Of a stretch of DNA of 64,000 bases, positions 44,411 to 52,956 are shown piece by piece; the first letter of the stretch is position 1, and every line of letters begins with the position of its first letter. Under the pieces are notes generated by a model, which ran no database searches, had not been told where the DNA came from, and saw only the letters and a program-made list of their open reading frames with translations. The position numbers were made by a program, and so were the translations under genes. This stretch comes from Falsiroseomonas sp050563535 (GTDB lineage: Bacteria > Pseudomonadota > Alphaproteobacteria > Acetobacterales > Acetobacteraceae). The stretch spans positions 12,301-76,300 of the forward strand of contig NZ_JBNXUO010000025.1 of NCBI RefSeq assembly GCF_050563535.1, given 5' to 3'.

Positions 44411-45724
44411 ATGGCCATCGAATACCTCAAGCGCGCAGCGCGCACTGCCGAGGACACCACCGCCGAGGCCCGCCCGGTGGTCGAGGCGATGCTCGCCGCC
44501 ATCGCCGCCGGCGGCGAGGCCGCGGTGCGCGAGTATGCGGCCAGGCTCGATGCCTGGACGGGCGGGATCGTCGTGCCGGCGGCAGAGGCGGACCGCCGCG
44601 CCGCCGAAGTCCCTGCCGCCCTCAGGCGCGATATCGACTTCGCCGTGGACCGCGTGCGCCGCTTCGCCGAGGCCCAGCGCGCCAGCACGCGCGATTTCGA
44701 GGTGGAGCTCTCGCCCGGCGTGGTGGCGGGCCAGCGGCTGGTGCCGGTGGCGGTCGCGGGTTGCTACGTGCCGGCCGGGCGCTACGCCCACATCGCCTCC
44801 GCCTACATGGGCGTCGCGACCGCCAAGGCCGCCGGAGTTCCCACCGTGATCGCCTGCTCCGGCCCGCGGGGGGGCGAGGGCATCCACCCGGCTGTGCTCT
44901 ACGCGCTCCGCCGTGCCGGGGCGGACGCGATCCTGACGCTGGGCGGCGTGCAGGCGATTGCGGCGCTCGCCCACGGGCTGTTCACCGGCAAGCCGGCCGA
45001 CATCGTGGTGGGACCCGGGAACAAGTTCGTGGCGGAGGCCAAGCGCCAGCTCTACGGCAAGGTCGGGATCGACGTCTTCGCCGGCCCGTCAGAGGTCGCG
45101 GTCATCGCGGATGCCACCGCCGACCCCGAGGTGGTCGCGGTGGATCTCGTCGCACAGATGGAACACGGGCATGAGAGCCCGGGCTGGCTGGTCACCACCG
45201 AGCGCGCGCTGGCCGAGGCCGTGATGCGCCGCGTCCCCGAGCTGGTGGCCGCCCTTCCGCCCACCGCCCGCGACGCGGCCGGCGCCGCCTGGCGCGACTT
45301 CGGGGAGGTGGTGCTGTGCTCGACGCGGGAGGAGGCGGTGGAGGTCTCCGACGGCTATTGCTGCGAGCACCTGCAGGTGCAGGCCGCCGATCCCGCCTGG
45401 TGGCTCGCGAACCTCCGCAACTACGGCTCGCTCTTCCTGGGCGAGGAGACGACGGTGGCCTTTGGCGACAAGGCGACGGGGCCGAACCACATCCTGCCGA
45501 CCAAGGCCGCCGGCCGCTATTCGGCAGGGCTCTCGGTCCACAAGTTCCTCAAGCCGCTCTCCTGGCAGCGCATCACGCGCGAGGGCTCCCGCGAGGTCGC
45601 GCTCGCCACCGCACGGATCAGCCGGGCGGAGGGGATGGAGGCGCATGCACGCTCCGCCGACATCCGCCTCGCCCGCTACTTCCCGGGCCAGGCGTTCGAC
45701 CTTGGCGAACCGGTGACGCGGTGA
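44411..45724 (+). CDS. hpsN: Histidinol-dehydrogenase-family NAD-dependent dehydrogenase, HpsN (sulfopropanediol 3-dehydrogenase)-like
   Basis: 437 residues starting MAIEYLKRAARTAEDTTAEA, with GCYVPAGRYAHIASAYMGVATAKAAGV, LTLGGVQAIAALAHG, IVVGPGNKFVAEAKRQLYG, VGIDVFAGPSEVAVIAD, QMEHGHESPGWLVT, SDGYCCEHLQVQA, LGEETTVAFGDKATGPNHILPTK and LSVHKFLKPLSWQRIT. The His-Glu-Asp-His zinc and catalytic residues of HisD are kept. The start and the SLFLGEETTVA.GDKA..NH block are what I recall of HpsN, which oxidises 2,3-dihydroxypropane-sulfonate to sulfolactate. There are no other his genes, so histidine biosynthesis is unlikely. An amino-alcohol such as cysteinolate is another possible substrate. Confidence 0.75.
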   Translation: MAIEYLKRAARTAEDTTAEARPVVEAMLAAIAAGGEAAVREYAARLDAWTGGIVVPAAEADRRAAEVPAALRRDIDFAVDRVRRFAEAQRASTRDFEVELSPGVVAGQRLVPVAVAGCYVPAGRYAHIASAYMGVATAKAAGVPTVIACSGPRGGEGIHPAVLYALRRAGADAILTLGGVQAIAALAHGLFTGKPADIVVGPGNKFVAEAKRQLYGKVGIDVFAGPSEVAVIADATADPEVVAVDLVAQMEHGHESPGWLVTTERALAEAVMRRVPELVAALPPTARDAAGAAWRDFGEVVLCSTREEAVEVSDGYCCEHLQVQAADPAWWLANLRNYGSLFLGEETTVAFGDKATGPNHILPTKAAGRYSAGLSVHKFLKPLSWQRITREGSREVALATARISRAEGMEAHARSADIRLARYFPGQAFDLGEPVTR

Positions 45725-46938
45725 TGCCGGACGATCCCGGTCCACCGCGGCTCGCCCTCGACCTCAGCGCGCCGCCGCCGGTCCCGGAAGCGGGGATCGC
45801 GGCGGCCGTGGGGGTGCTGCGGTCGGGCTGGACGCACCGCTACGGCGAAACGCTGGGCGATGCCTCGGAAGCCGCGCTGCTCGAGGCGGAGTTCGCCGCG
45901 CAGCTCGGCACGCGCTACTGCGTCGCGGTGAATTCCTGCGGCAGCGCGATGTTCCTGGCGCTGCTCTGCACGGGTGTCCGGCCCGGCGACAGGGTGCTGA
46001 TGAACGCCTTCACCCTGGCCCCCGTGCCCGGCGCGATCGCGCATGCCGGGGCGGAGCACGTGCTGGTGGAGGTCACGCCGGACCTCGTCATCGACCTAGA
46101 CGACCTCGAGCGGAAGGCCCGCGCGAGCGGCGCGCGTCACCTGCTGCTGTCGCACATGCGCGGGCACATCGCCGACATGAACCGGCTCATGGCGCTCTGC
46201 GACGGGCTTGGCGTGACCGTCATCGAGGATTGCGCGCACACCATGGGCGCGGGCTGGGCGGGCCGCCCGACGGGCACCTTCGGCAAGGCCGGCTGCTTCT
46301 CCCTGCAGGCCTACAAGCACGTCAACGGCGGCGAGGGCGGGCTGATCGCGACCGACGACGAGGACGTCGCGGCACGCGCCGTCCTCCATTCCGGCAGCTA
46401 CATGCTCTACCGCCAGCATCGCGCGCGCCCCGCGGACGAGGTCTTCGCCCGCTGGAAGGACGTGACGCCGAACTACTCCATGCGCATGTCGAACCTCGTC
46501 GCCGCCGTGGCGCGCCCGCAGCTCGCGCTGCTGGCCGAGCGCGCGCGGATCTGGAACGACCGCCATGGCCGCCTCGCCGCCTCGCTCGGCGCGGTCCCGG
46601 GCATCCGCCTGCCACGCCGCCCGCAGGAGGAGGAGTTCGTGCAGAGCTCCATCCAGTTCGCGGTCGCCGGGCTGGAGGAGACGGCCTTCGCCCGCTTCCT
46701 CGCAGGCTGCCGTGCGCGCGGTGTCTACCTGAAGTGGTTCGGCGCGCGCCAGGCCGAGGGCTACACCAGCGTTTCCGGCCAGTGGCGCTACCTTGCCGAT
46801 CCTCACACGCCGCCGGCGACGGAGGCGGTGCTGGAGCGTCTCTGCGACATGCGCATCCCGCTGACGCTGACCGAGGCGGATTGCGCGACGATCGCGTTCA
46901 TCGTGGCGGCGGAGCTCGCCCTGGCCAGGAAAGATTGA
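45724..46938 (+). CDS. DegT/DnrJ/EryC1-family PLP aminotransferase
   Basis: 404 residues. YCVAVNSCGSAMFLALLCTGVRPGDRVLMNAFT, ARHLLLSHMRGHIADM, VTVIEDCAHTMGAGWAGRPTG and FSLQAYKHVNGGEGGLIAT are fold-type I DegT features. The PLP-binding Lys is in QAYKHVNGGEGG. Such enzymes usually aminate keto-sugars, but some act on small keto-alcohols such as scyllo-inosose. In this cluster it could interconvert an amino-sulfonate and its keto form. ATG overlaps the preceding TGA. Confidence 0.85.
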   Translation: MPDDPGPPRLALDLSAPPPVPEAGIAAAVGVLRSGWTHRYGETLGDASEAALLEAEFAAQLGTRYCVAVNSCGSAMFLALLCTGVRPGDRVLMNAFTLAPVPGAIAHAGAEHVLVEVTPDLVIDLDDLERKARASGARHLLLSHMRGHIADMNRLMALCDGLGVTVIEDCAHTMGAGWAGRPTGTFGKAGCFSLQAYKHVNGGEGGLIATDDEDVAARAVLHSGSYMLYRQHRARPADEVFARWKDVTPNYSMRMSNLVAAVARPQLALLAERARIWNDRHGRLAASLGAVPGIRLPRRPQEEEFVQSSIQFAVAGLEETAFARFLAGCRARGVYLKWFGARQAEGYTSVSGQWRYLADPHTPPATEAVLERLCDMRIPLTLTEADCATIAFIVAAELALARKD

Positions 46939-46939
46939 G

Positions 46940-48535
46940 ATGTTCGACCTGCTGATTCGTGGTGGCGCGGTCCTGGACGGCAGCGGCGGGCCTGCCTACC
47001 GGGGCGACGTGGCGGTGCGCGACGGCCGCATCGCGGCGATCGTCTCCGACCTGCCGGACGGTGCGGCGCGGGACGTGCTGGAGGCCGACGGGCTGGCCGT
47101 GGCGCCCGGCTTCATCGACATCCACACCCATTCGGACTTCGTGCTGCTGGTGGACGGCCGCGCCAACAGCCAGGTGCACCAGGGCGTCACCCTGGAGGTC
47201 ATCGGGCAGTGCGGATTCTCCTGTGCGCCCTTCACCGGCGCGATGTCGCCGCGCCAGCTCATCGGCTTCCACGACGCCGGCGTGGACGTCGACTGGCGCA
47301 GCTTCGGCGAGTATCTCGACCGGCTCGACCGCGCCGGGCTCGGCGTCAACGTCGCGGCGATGGTCGGCCATGGCGCGCTCCGGCAGGCCATCAAGTGCGA
47401 CGCCATCGACCCGACCACGCCCGACGAGCTGCGCGCCATGCAGCGCCTGGCGGAGGAGGCGTTCGACGCGGGCGCCTTCGGCCTCACCACCGGCCTCGAA
47501 TACTTCCCCGGCAACGTGGCGCCGCTGGAGGAGGTGGTCGGCCTCTGCGAGGTCTGCGCGCGGCGCGGCGGGCTCTACGCCACCCATGTGCGCAACCGCG
47601 ACGTGCACTACGACCTCGGCTTCACGGAAGCGGTGGCGACGGCCCGGGCCGCCGGCGCCCGGCTGCAGATCTCCCACATCCAGCCGAAACACGGTGCGCC
47701 CCCGCACGCGATGGCGCACACGCTGGAATTGCTGGACCGCGCGAAGCGCGAGGGCGTGGACGTCGCCTTCGACGTGATCCCGCATGACTGGAACCACACC
47801 TCCGTCGTCTCCTCCCTGCCGGCCTGGGCCCGGGACGGCGGGCCGGCGCGGGTGCTCGAGAGGCTGCGCGATCCGGCGCTGCGCGAGGCCATGAAGCACA
47901 ACCCGCGGCCGATGTGGCGGCTGGTCGCCGAACGACAGTGGGACCGCATCGCCCTGCTGCGTTCGAACGCCAATCCCGGTCTGGTCGGCATGACCTTCCG
48001 CGAGATCGGGCTGCGGCGGAACGCCGACCCCATGGACGCCGTCCTCGACCTCCTGGCCGAGGAAGGCGACGGGCTCGGCAGCCTCATGTGGACCTCCTCC
48101 GGCTTCGACGATGCCGATATCCGGCTCTGCCTGCAGCAGGCGGAGTGCGCGGTGATGTCGGACACCAAGGCGCTCAATCGCGACGGCCCGCTGGCCGACA
48201 CCATCGGCTCGCTCTCGGGCTACGGGTGGGTGGCGCGGCTGCTGGGCCACTACGTGCGCGAGGCTGCCGTGCTGACCCTGCCCGAGGCGATCCGGCGCAT
48301 CACCTCGCTGCCGGCCGAGCGGCTCGGCCTCGGGGATCGCGGCCGGATCAGGCCCGGGGCGGCCGCCGACATCGTCGTCTTCGACCCCGCCGCGGTGCGC
48401 GACACCAGCGACGTCCATGACCCGCGCCGGCACCCGGAAGGCTTCCGGCACGTGGTGCTCGGCGGGGTTCCCACGCTGCGGGACGGCCGCCGCACCGACG
48501 CCAATCCCGGCCGCGTCATCCGCCGTGCCGGCTGA
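46940..48535 (+). CDS. N-acyl-D-amino-acid deacylase (D-aminoacylase), amidohydrolase family 3
   Basis: 531 residues. APGFIDIHTHSDFVLL (metal His-x-His), EVIGQCGFSCAPFTG (the Cys of the D-aminoacylase metal site), TGLEYFPGN, YATHVRNRDVHYD, LQISHIQPKHG, and the C-terminal ADIVVFDPAAVRDTSD with VVLGGVPTLRDGRR are the D-aminoacylase/dihydroorotase-like pattern. It would remove an N-acyl group from a D-amino acid or analogue. It starts one base after the aminotransferase stop. The remnant at 44204 appears to be a relic of a second copy. Confidence 0.88.
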   Translation: MFDLLIRGGAVLDGSGGPAYRGDVAVRDGRIAAIVSDLPDGAARDVLEADGLAVAPGFIDIHTHSDFVLLVDGRANSQVHQGVTLEVIGQCGFSCAPFTGAMSPRQLIGFHDAGVDVDWRSFGEYLDRLDRAGLGVNVAAMVGHGALRQAIKCDAIDPTTPDELRAMQRLAEEAFDAGAFGLTTGLEYFPGNVAPLEEVVGLCEVCARRGGLYATHVRNRDVHYDLGFTEAVATARAAGARLQISHIQPKHGAPPHAMAHTLELLDRAKREGVDVAFDVIPHDWNHTSVVSSLPAWARDGGPARVLERLRDPALREAMKHNPRPMWRLVAERQWDRIALLRSNANPGLVGMTFREIGLRRNADPMDAVLDLLAEEGDGLGSLMWTSSGFDDADIRLCLQQAECAVMSDTKALNRDGPLADTIGSLSGYGWVARLLGHYVREAAVLTLPEAIRRITSLPAERLGLGDRGRIRPGAAADIVVFDPAAVRDTSDVHDPRRHPEGFRHVVLGGVPTLRDGRRTDANPGRVIRRAG

Positions 48536-48554
48536 CCCACGAAGGAAACAGGTC

Positions 48555-50135
48555 ATGGACAGAATCGCAATCGGGCGCCGCGCCGCGCTGGCCTTGCCGG
48601 CGCTTGCCGCCCTGCCCGCCCGCGCCCAGGGGACGACGCTGACGATCGGCGTCGGCGCGCCGGTCACCTCCATCGACCCGCATTTCTTCAATGCCTCCTT
48701 CAACAGCGCCGTCGCGTCCCACATCTTCGACCGCCTGACGGAGCGCACCCCGGATGCGCGGCTGGTCCCGGGGCTTGCGGAGAGCTGGCGCGCCGTGTCC
48801 GACACCGTTTGGGAGTTCCGGCTGCGGGACGGCGTGCGCTGGCACGACGGACGGCCGTTCACGGCCGACGACGTCGCCTTCACCATCGAGCGTGCGCCGC
48901 AGGTGCCGAACAGCCCGGGCGGCTTCGGCGTCTACCTGCGCGCGATCATGCGCACCGAGGTCGTGGATGCACGCACCATCCGCCTGCACACCGCGCGGCC
49001 GCACCCGATCATGCCGAGCGACCTCGCCTTCATCCCGATCATCGCGCGGCATGCCGCGTCCGGCGCCTCCACCGAGGATTTCAACAGCGGCCGGGCGGCG
49101 ATCGGCACCGGTCCCTACCGCTTCGTCTCCTTCCGGGCCGGGGACCGCATCGAGCTGGCGCGGAACGACTCCTACTGGCGCGGCGCGGAGCCCTGGGCGC
49201 GCGTGTCGTACCGGATGATCGCCAACGACAGCGCCCGGCTCGCCGCCGTGCTCGCCGGCGATGTGGACGTGATCGACCAGGTGCCCTCGGCCGATCTGGA
49301 GCGGGTCCGCCGCGAGCGGCGCGTGGAACTGGCCGAGAAGCTGGGCGCACGGCTGATCTTCCTCGGTCCCGATTTCTCGCGGCGCGAGGCGCCCGTCTTC
49401 ACCAGCGATCACGAAGGCCGCCCCCTCGCCGCCAACCCGCTGCTGGATGTGCGCGTGCGTCGCGCCCTCTCGCTGGCGATCGACCGCACGGCGCTGGCCG
49501 AGCGGGTGATGGAGGGGACGGCCCGTCCGGCAGGCCAGTGGCTGCCACCCGGCCCGCCGGGCCACGATCCGGCGGTGCCGCCGCCGCCGCATGAGCCCGA
49601 GACCGCCCGCCGCCTGCTGGCCGAGGCCGGGTTCCCGAACGGCTTCCGAATCACCCTGCACACGCCGAACGACCGCTATCCCAATGACGGCCGCACCGCC
49701 CAGGCCATCGCGCAGATGTGGACCCGCGTCGGCGTCAGGACCGAGGTGGGGCCCATGCCCTGGGCCACCTTCCCGGGCCGTGCGGCGCGGCAGGAATTCG
49801 CGATGCACCTGATCGGCTGGGGCTCCACCGCCGGCGATCCGATCGGCGCGCTGATGAACGTGGTCGGCACCTTCGACCGCGCCCGCTTCCTCGGCGCGGT
49901 CAACCATCACCGCTACTCCAACCCCGCCCTCGACGCGCTCGTGGAACGCGCGCTGGTGACGATGGACGACGCGGCGCGCGATGCCCTTCTGCGGGAGGCG
50001 GTGCGCATGGCGGCGGAGGATGTCGCGGTGATCCCGCTGTACAACCTCGTCAACATCTGGGCGACGCGGCGCGGCCTGCGCATCGCCCCGCGGCTCGACG
50101 AGCGGACGCTGGCGATGGACATCCGCCCGGCATGA
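48555..50135 (+). CDS. Peptide/opine-family 5 ABC substrate-binding protein (no cognate permease nearby)
   Basis: 526 residues with a signal peptide (RAALALPALAALPARAQG). LTIGVGAPVTSIDPHFFNAS, WEFRLRDGVRWHDGRPFTADDVAFTIERA, IGTGPYRFVSFRAGDRIELARNDSYWRG and NPLLDVRVRRALSLAIDRTALAERVM are the DppA/OppA-type SBP pattern. No matching permeases or ATPases are in the window, so it is an orphan receptor sitting among catabolic genes. The upstream GAAGGAAACAGG gives a plausible RBS. Confidence 0.9.
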   Translation: MDRIAIGRRAALALPALAALPARAQGTTLTIGVGAPVTSIDPHFFNASFNSAVASHIFDRLTERTPDARLVPGLAESWRAVSDTVWEFRLRDGVRWHDGRPFTADDVAFTIERAPQVPNSPGGFGVYLRAIMRTEVVDARTIRLHTARPHPIMPSDLAFIPIIARHAASGASTEDFNSGRAAIGTGPYRFVSFRAGDRIELARNDSYWRGAEPWARVSYRMIANDSARLAAVLAGDVDVIDQVPSADLERVRRERRVELAEKLGARLIFLGPDFSRREAPVFTSDHEGRPLAANPLLDVRVRRALSLAIDRTALAERVMEGTARPAGQWLPPGPPGHDPAVPPPPHEPETARRLLAEAGFPNGFRITLHTPNDRYPNDGRTAQAIAQMWTRVGVRTEVGPMPWATFPGRAARQEFAMHLIGWGSTAGDPIGALMNVVGTFDRARFLGAVNHHRYSNPALDALVERALVTMDDAARDALLREAVRMAAEDVAVIPLYNLVNIWATRRGLRIAPRLDERTLAMDIRPA

Positions 50136-50902
50136 CCCGGCTGGCGCCCCTGTTCTCCCTCTCCGGCCGCGACGCGCTCGTCACCGGCGGGAATTCCGGA
50201 CTGGGGCTTGCCATCGCCCGCGCGCTCGGCCTCGCGGGTGCCCGCGTCGTGCTCTGCGCGCGCCGGACGGCGGAACTCGACGAGGCCGTGCGGTCCTTGC
50301 GCGCCGAGGACATCGCGGCCGAGAGCGTGGCCGCCGACCTCGCCGCACCGGACGCGGCCGAGGGCGTGGCGGCGCGGCTCGGCGTGCTCGGCGCGTCGCC
50401 CGACATCCTGGTCAACGCCGCCGGCGTGAACCTGCGCCAACCCTTCGCGCAGGTCACCGCCGAGGCGTTCGACCTGCACATGGCGCTGCATCTCCGCGCG
50501 CCCTTCCTGCTTGTGCAGAAGCTCGCCCCCGCCATGGCGGCGCGCGGCTGGGGGCGGGTGATCAACATGGCGTCCCTGCAATCCTTCCGTGCCTTTCCCG
50601 ACAGCGCACCCTATGGCGCCGGCAAGGGCGGCATCACGCAACTGACCCGCGCCATGGCCGAGGCCTGGTCGCGCCACGGCGTCACCTGCAACGCCATCGC
50701 ACCGGGCTTCTTCCCGACGCCACTGACGGCGCCGGTCTTCGCCGACGCCGAGCGCGCGGCCCGCCTTGCGGCGCAGACCTGCATCGGCCGCAACGGCCGG
50801 CTCGAGGACCTGCACGGCGCCGCGGTCTTCCTCGCCTCCGACGCCGCCGCCTATGTCACCGGCCAGGTGCTGGCGGTGGATGGCGGCTTCCTGGCCAAGT
50901 GA
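50132..50902 (+). CDS. Short-chain dehydrogenase/reductase
   Basis: 256 residues. Rossmann motif TGGNSGLGLAIARAL, VNAAGVNLRQPF, the catalytic Ser (MASLQSF) and YGAGKGGITQLTRAMA (Tyr and Lys), and the C-terminal GQVLAVDGGFLAK make it a classical SDR. It overlaps the preceding stop (ATGA). Next to a zinc-type ADH and an HpsN-like enzyme, it occupies the role of HpsO, one of the two dihydroxypropanesulfonate 2-dehydrogenases I recall from roseobacters. Family alone does not fix its substrate. Confidence 0.88.
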   Translation: MTRLAPLFSLSGRDALVTGGNSGLGLAIARALGLAGARVVLCARRTAELDEAVRSLRAEDIAAESVAADLAAPDAAEGVAARLGVLGASPDILVNAAGVNLRQPFAQVTAEAFDLHMALHLRAPFLLVQKLAPAMAARGWGRVINMASLQSFRAFPDSAPYGAGKGGITQLTRAMAEAWSRHGVTCNAIAPGFFPTPLTAPVFADAERAARLAAQTCIGRNGRLEDLHGAAVFLASDAAAYVTGQVLAVDGGFLAK

Positions 50903-50912
50903 GGTTCCGCGC

Positions 50913-51902
50913 GTGAAAGCCCTCGTCCAGACCGGCCCCAACAGCCTCGTCCACCGCGAGGAGCAGGATCCTTCGCCGGCTGCCGGCGAGGCGATCATCC
51001 GCGTCGAGGCGGTCGGCATCTGCGGCTCCGACATGCACGCGATCCATGGGCATGACCCGCGCCGGCCGGTGCCCATCATCCTTGGTCACGAAGCGGCAGG
51101 ACGGGTGCTGACCGGGAAGCTGGCGGGGCGGCGCGTCGCAGTGAACCCGCTGGTCGTGCCGGCCGACTGTCCCTTCGCGCGCGAAGGCCGCCCGCATCTC
51201 TCGCCACGCCGGGAGATCCTTTCCATGCCGCCGCGCGCCGGCGCCTTCGCCGAACTGGTGCGCGCGCCGGAGGAGAACCTGGTCGAGATCCCGGAAGCGA
51301 TGCCCGCCGCGCAGGCTGCGCTGGCGGAGCCGGTCGCCGTCTCCTACCACGCGGTGCATCATGGGGCCCGTCTGCTCGGCCGTCCGCTGCCATCGGCGCG
51401 CTGCCTCGTGCTGGGCGGCGGCGCGATCGGCCTTGCGGCCGCGCTGGTGCTGCTCCAGGGCGGCGCAGGCGAAACCTGGCTGATCGAGCCGAACCTGGCC
51501 CGCCGCGCCACGGCGGCGCGGGCCGGCGTCGCCCTCGCGCGCGCGCCGGAGGAGGGGCCGGAGGAGGGCTCCTGCGACCTGATCCTGGATGCGGTCGGCG
51601 CCGCCGCAACGCGCGCGAGCGCGAGCCGCCTGGCGCGGCCCGGCGGGGTGATCGTGCATGCGGGGCTGCTGCCCGGCGCCGAGGGCCTCGATGTGCGTCG
51701 CCTGACGCTGCAGGAGATCACCTTCACCGGCACCTACTGCTACACGCCGGGTGAATTCCGCACCGTGGTCCGCCTGCTCGCCACCGGGCGCCTGGGCGCG
51801 CTGGACTGGCTCGAGACCCGGCCGCTGGCCGAAGGCGCGCGGGCGGTGGCCGATATCGATGCCGGCATGGTCGCCGCCGCCAAACTCGTGCTGGTCCCCT
51901 GA
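50913..51902 (+). CDS. Zinc-type alcohol dehydrogenase relative (MDR superfamily) lacking the structural zinc lobe
   Basis: 329 residues starting at GTG 50913. VEAVGICGSDMHAIHGHDP and PIILGHEAAGRVLTG hold the catalytic-zinc ligands (Cys, His, Glu). LVLGGGAIGLAAALVLLQGG is the NAD-binding motif, and LILDAVGAAATRASA follows. Where structural zinc is normally held by four Cys, it reads NPLVVPADCPFAREGRP followed by HLSPRRE, keeping one Cys only. It belongs with the SDR and HpsN-like enzymes as a likely HpsP-type polyol-sulfonate dehydrogenase, by context. Confidence 0.85.
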   Translation: MKALVQTGPNSLVHREEQDPSPAAGEAIIRVEAVGICGSDMHAIHGHDPRRPVPIILGHEAAGRVLTGKLAGRRVAVNPLVVPADCPFAREGRPHLSPRREILSMPPRAGAFAELVRAPEENLVEIPEAMPAAQAALAEPVAVSYHAVHHGARLLGRPLPSARCLVLGGGAIGLAAALVLLQGGAGETWLIEPNLARRATAARAGVALARAPEEGPEEGSCDLILDAVGAAATRASASRLARPGGVIVHAGLLPGAEGLDVRRLTLQEITFTGTYCYTPGEFRTVVRLLATGRLGALDWLETRPLAEGARAVADIDAGMVAAAKLVLVP

Positions 51903-51921
51903 TGACCCGAAGGACTGTCCC

Positions 51922-52938
51922 ATGAACCTGGCCCGGTTTCCCCGTATCCGCCTCGGCCACGGCCCGACGCCGATCGAGCCGATGGAGCGCCTCTCCGCGC
52001 GGCTCGGCGGCCCGCGCCTCTGGATCAAGCGCGACGACTGCACCGGGCTGTCCACGGGCGGGAACAAGACGCGCAAGCTCGAATACCTGATGGCAGAAGC
52101 GGTGGCGCAGGGCGCCGACATCGTGATCACCCAGGGCGCGACGCAGTCCAACCATGCACGGCAGACCGCGGCGGCCTGCGCGAAGCTCGGCCTGGCCTGC
52201 CGCATCCTGCTGGAGGACCGCACGGGCTACCGCGACGCGGCCTACACGCAGTCTGGCAACGTCCTGCTCGACAAGCTGCACGGCGCGAGCATCGAGCGCC
52301 GCCCCGGTGGGTCGGACATGCAGGCGGAAATCGACGCGGTCGCGGACCGGATGCGGGCTGAGGGGCGGCGTCCGTACGTCATTCCGGGCGGCGGCTCGAA
52401 CCCGGTCGGCGCGCTGGGCTACGTGGCGGCGGCGCTGGAACTGGTGAGCCAGGCGGCCGAGATTGGGCTGCGCATCGACCACCTGGTCCACGCCACGGGC
52501 AGCGCGGGCACCCAGGCCGGGCTCGTGACAGGGCTGGTGGCGCTCAACAGCGGCATTCCCGTCCTCGGCATCGGTGTGCGCGCGCCGCGCGAGAAGCAGG
52601 AGGCGAACGTGCTGGCGCTCGCGCAGCGCACCGCCGACCACCTCGGCCTGCCCGCCGGCACCGTGCGCGCGGAGCATGTCGTCGCGAATTGCGACCATGT
52701 CGGCCAGGGCTACGGCATCCCGACGCAGGGAATGGTGGAGGCGATCAGGCTCGTCGCGGAGACGGAGGGCATCCTGCTCGATCCCGTCTATTCCGGGAAG
52801 GGCATGGCGGGTCTGGTGGACCTGATCCGGAAGGGACGCTTCAGGAAGGAGGACAACGTGGTCTTCCTCCACACCGGCGGCGCGGTCGGGCTGTTCGGCT
52901 ACCCGGAGGCTTTCGACCTGCCGGCCGAGGTGGCGTGA
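51922..52938 (+). CDS. cuyA: CuyA-like L-cysteate sulfo-lyase (PLP; D-cysteine desulfhydrase/ACC deaminase family)
   Basis: 338 residues. LWIKRDDCTGLSTGGNKTRK with KLEYLMAEA (PLP Lys), ITQGATQSNHARQTAAACAKLGL, ILLEDRTGYRD, VIPGGGSNPVGALGYV, HATGSAGTQAGLVTGL and DPVYSGKGMAGLVDLIRKG. The sequence strongly resembles what I remember of CuyA, which splits L-cysteate into pyruvate, ammonia and sulfite. D-cysteine desulfhydrase and ACC deaminase are the alternatives. The immediate downstream exporter of the putative sulfate/sulfite family supports CuyA. Confidence 0.82.
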   Translation: MNLARFPRIRLGHGPTPIEPMERLSARLGGPRLWIKRDDCTGLSTGGNKTRKLEYLMAEAVAQGADIVITQGATQSNHARQTAAACAKLGLACRILLEDRTGYRDAAYTQSGNVLLDKLHGASIERRPGGSDMQAEIDAVADRMRAEGRRPYVIPGGGSNPVGALGYVAAALELVSQAAEIGLRIDHLVHATGSAGTQAGLVTGLVALNSGIPVLGIGVRAPREKQEANVLALAQRTADHLGLPAGTVRAEHVVANCDHVGQGYGIPTQGMVEAIRLVAETEGILLDPVYSGKGMAGLVDLIRKGRFRKEDNVVFLHTGGAVGLFGYPEAFDLPAEVA

Positions 52939-52956
52939 CACAGCGGAGGGAGTCGC

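Noticed and set aside
44411..45724. Histidine biosynthesis hisD
   Set aside because: No other his genes are present, neighbours are catabolic and transport genes, and the sequence resembles HpsN-type homologues more in its start and terminal blocks.
51922..52938. ACC deaminase
   Set aside because: Context with a putative sulfite exporter and the CuyA-like DDCTGLSTGGNK start fit a sulfo-lyase or desulfhydrase better.
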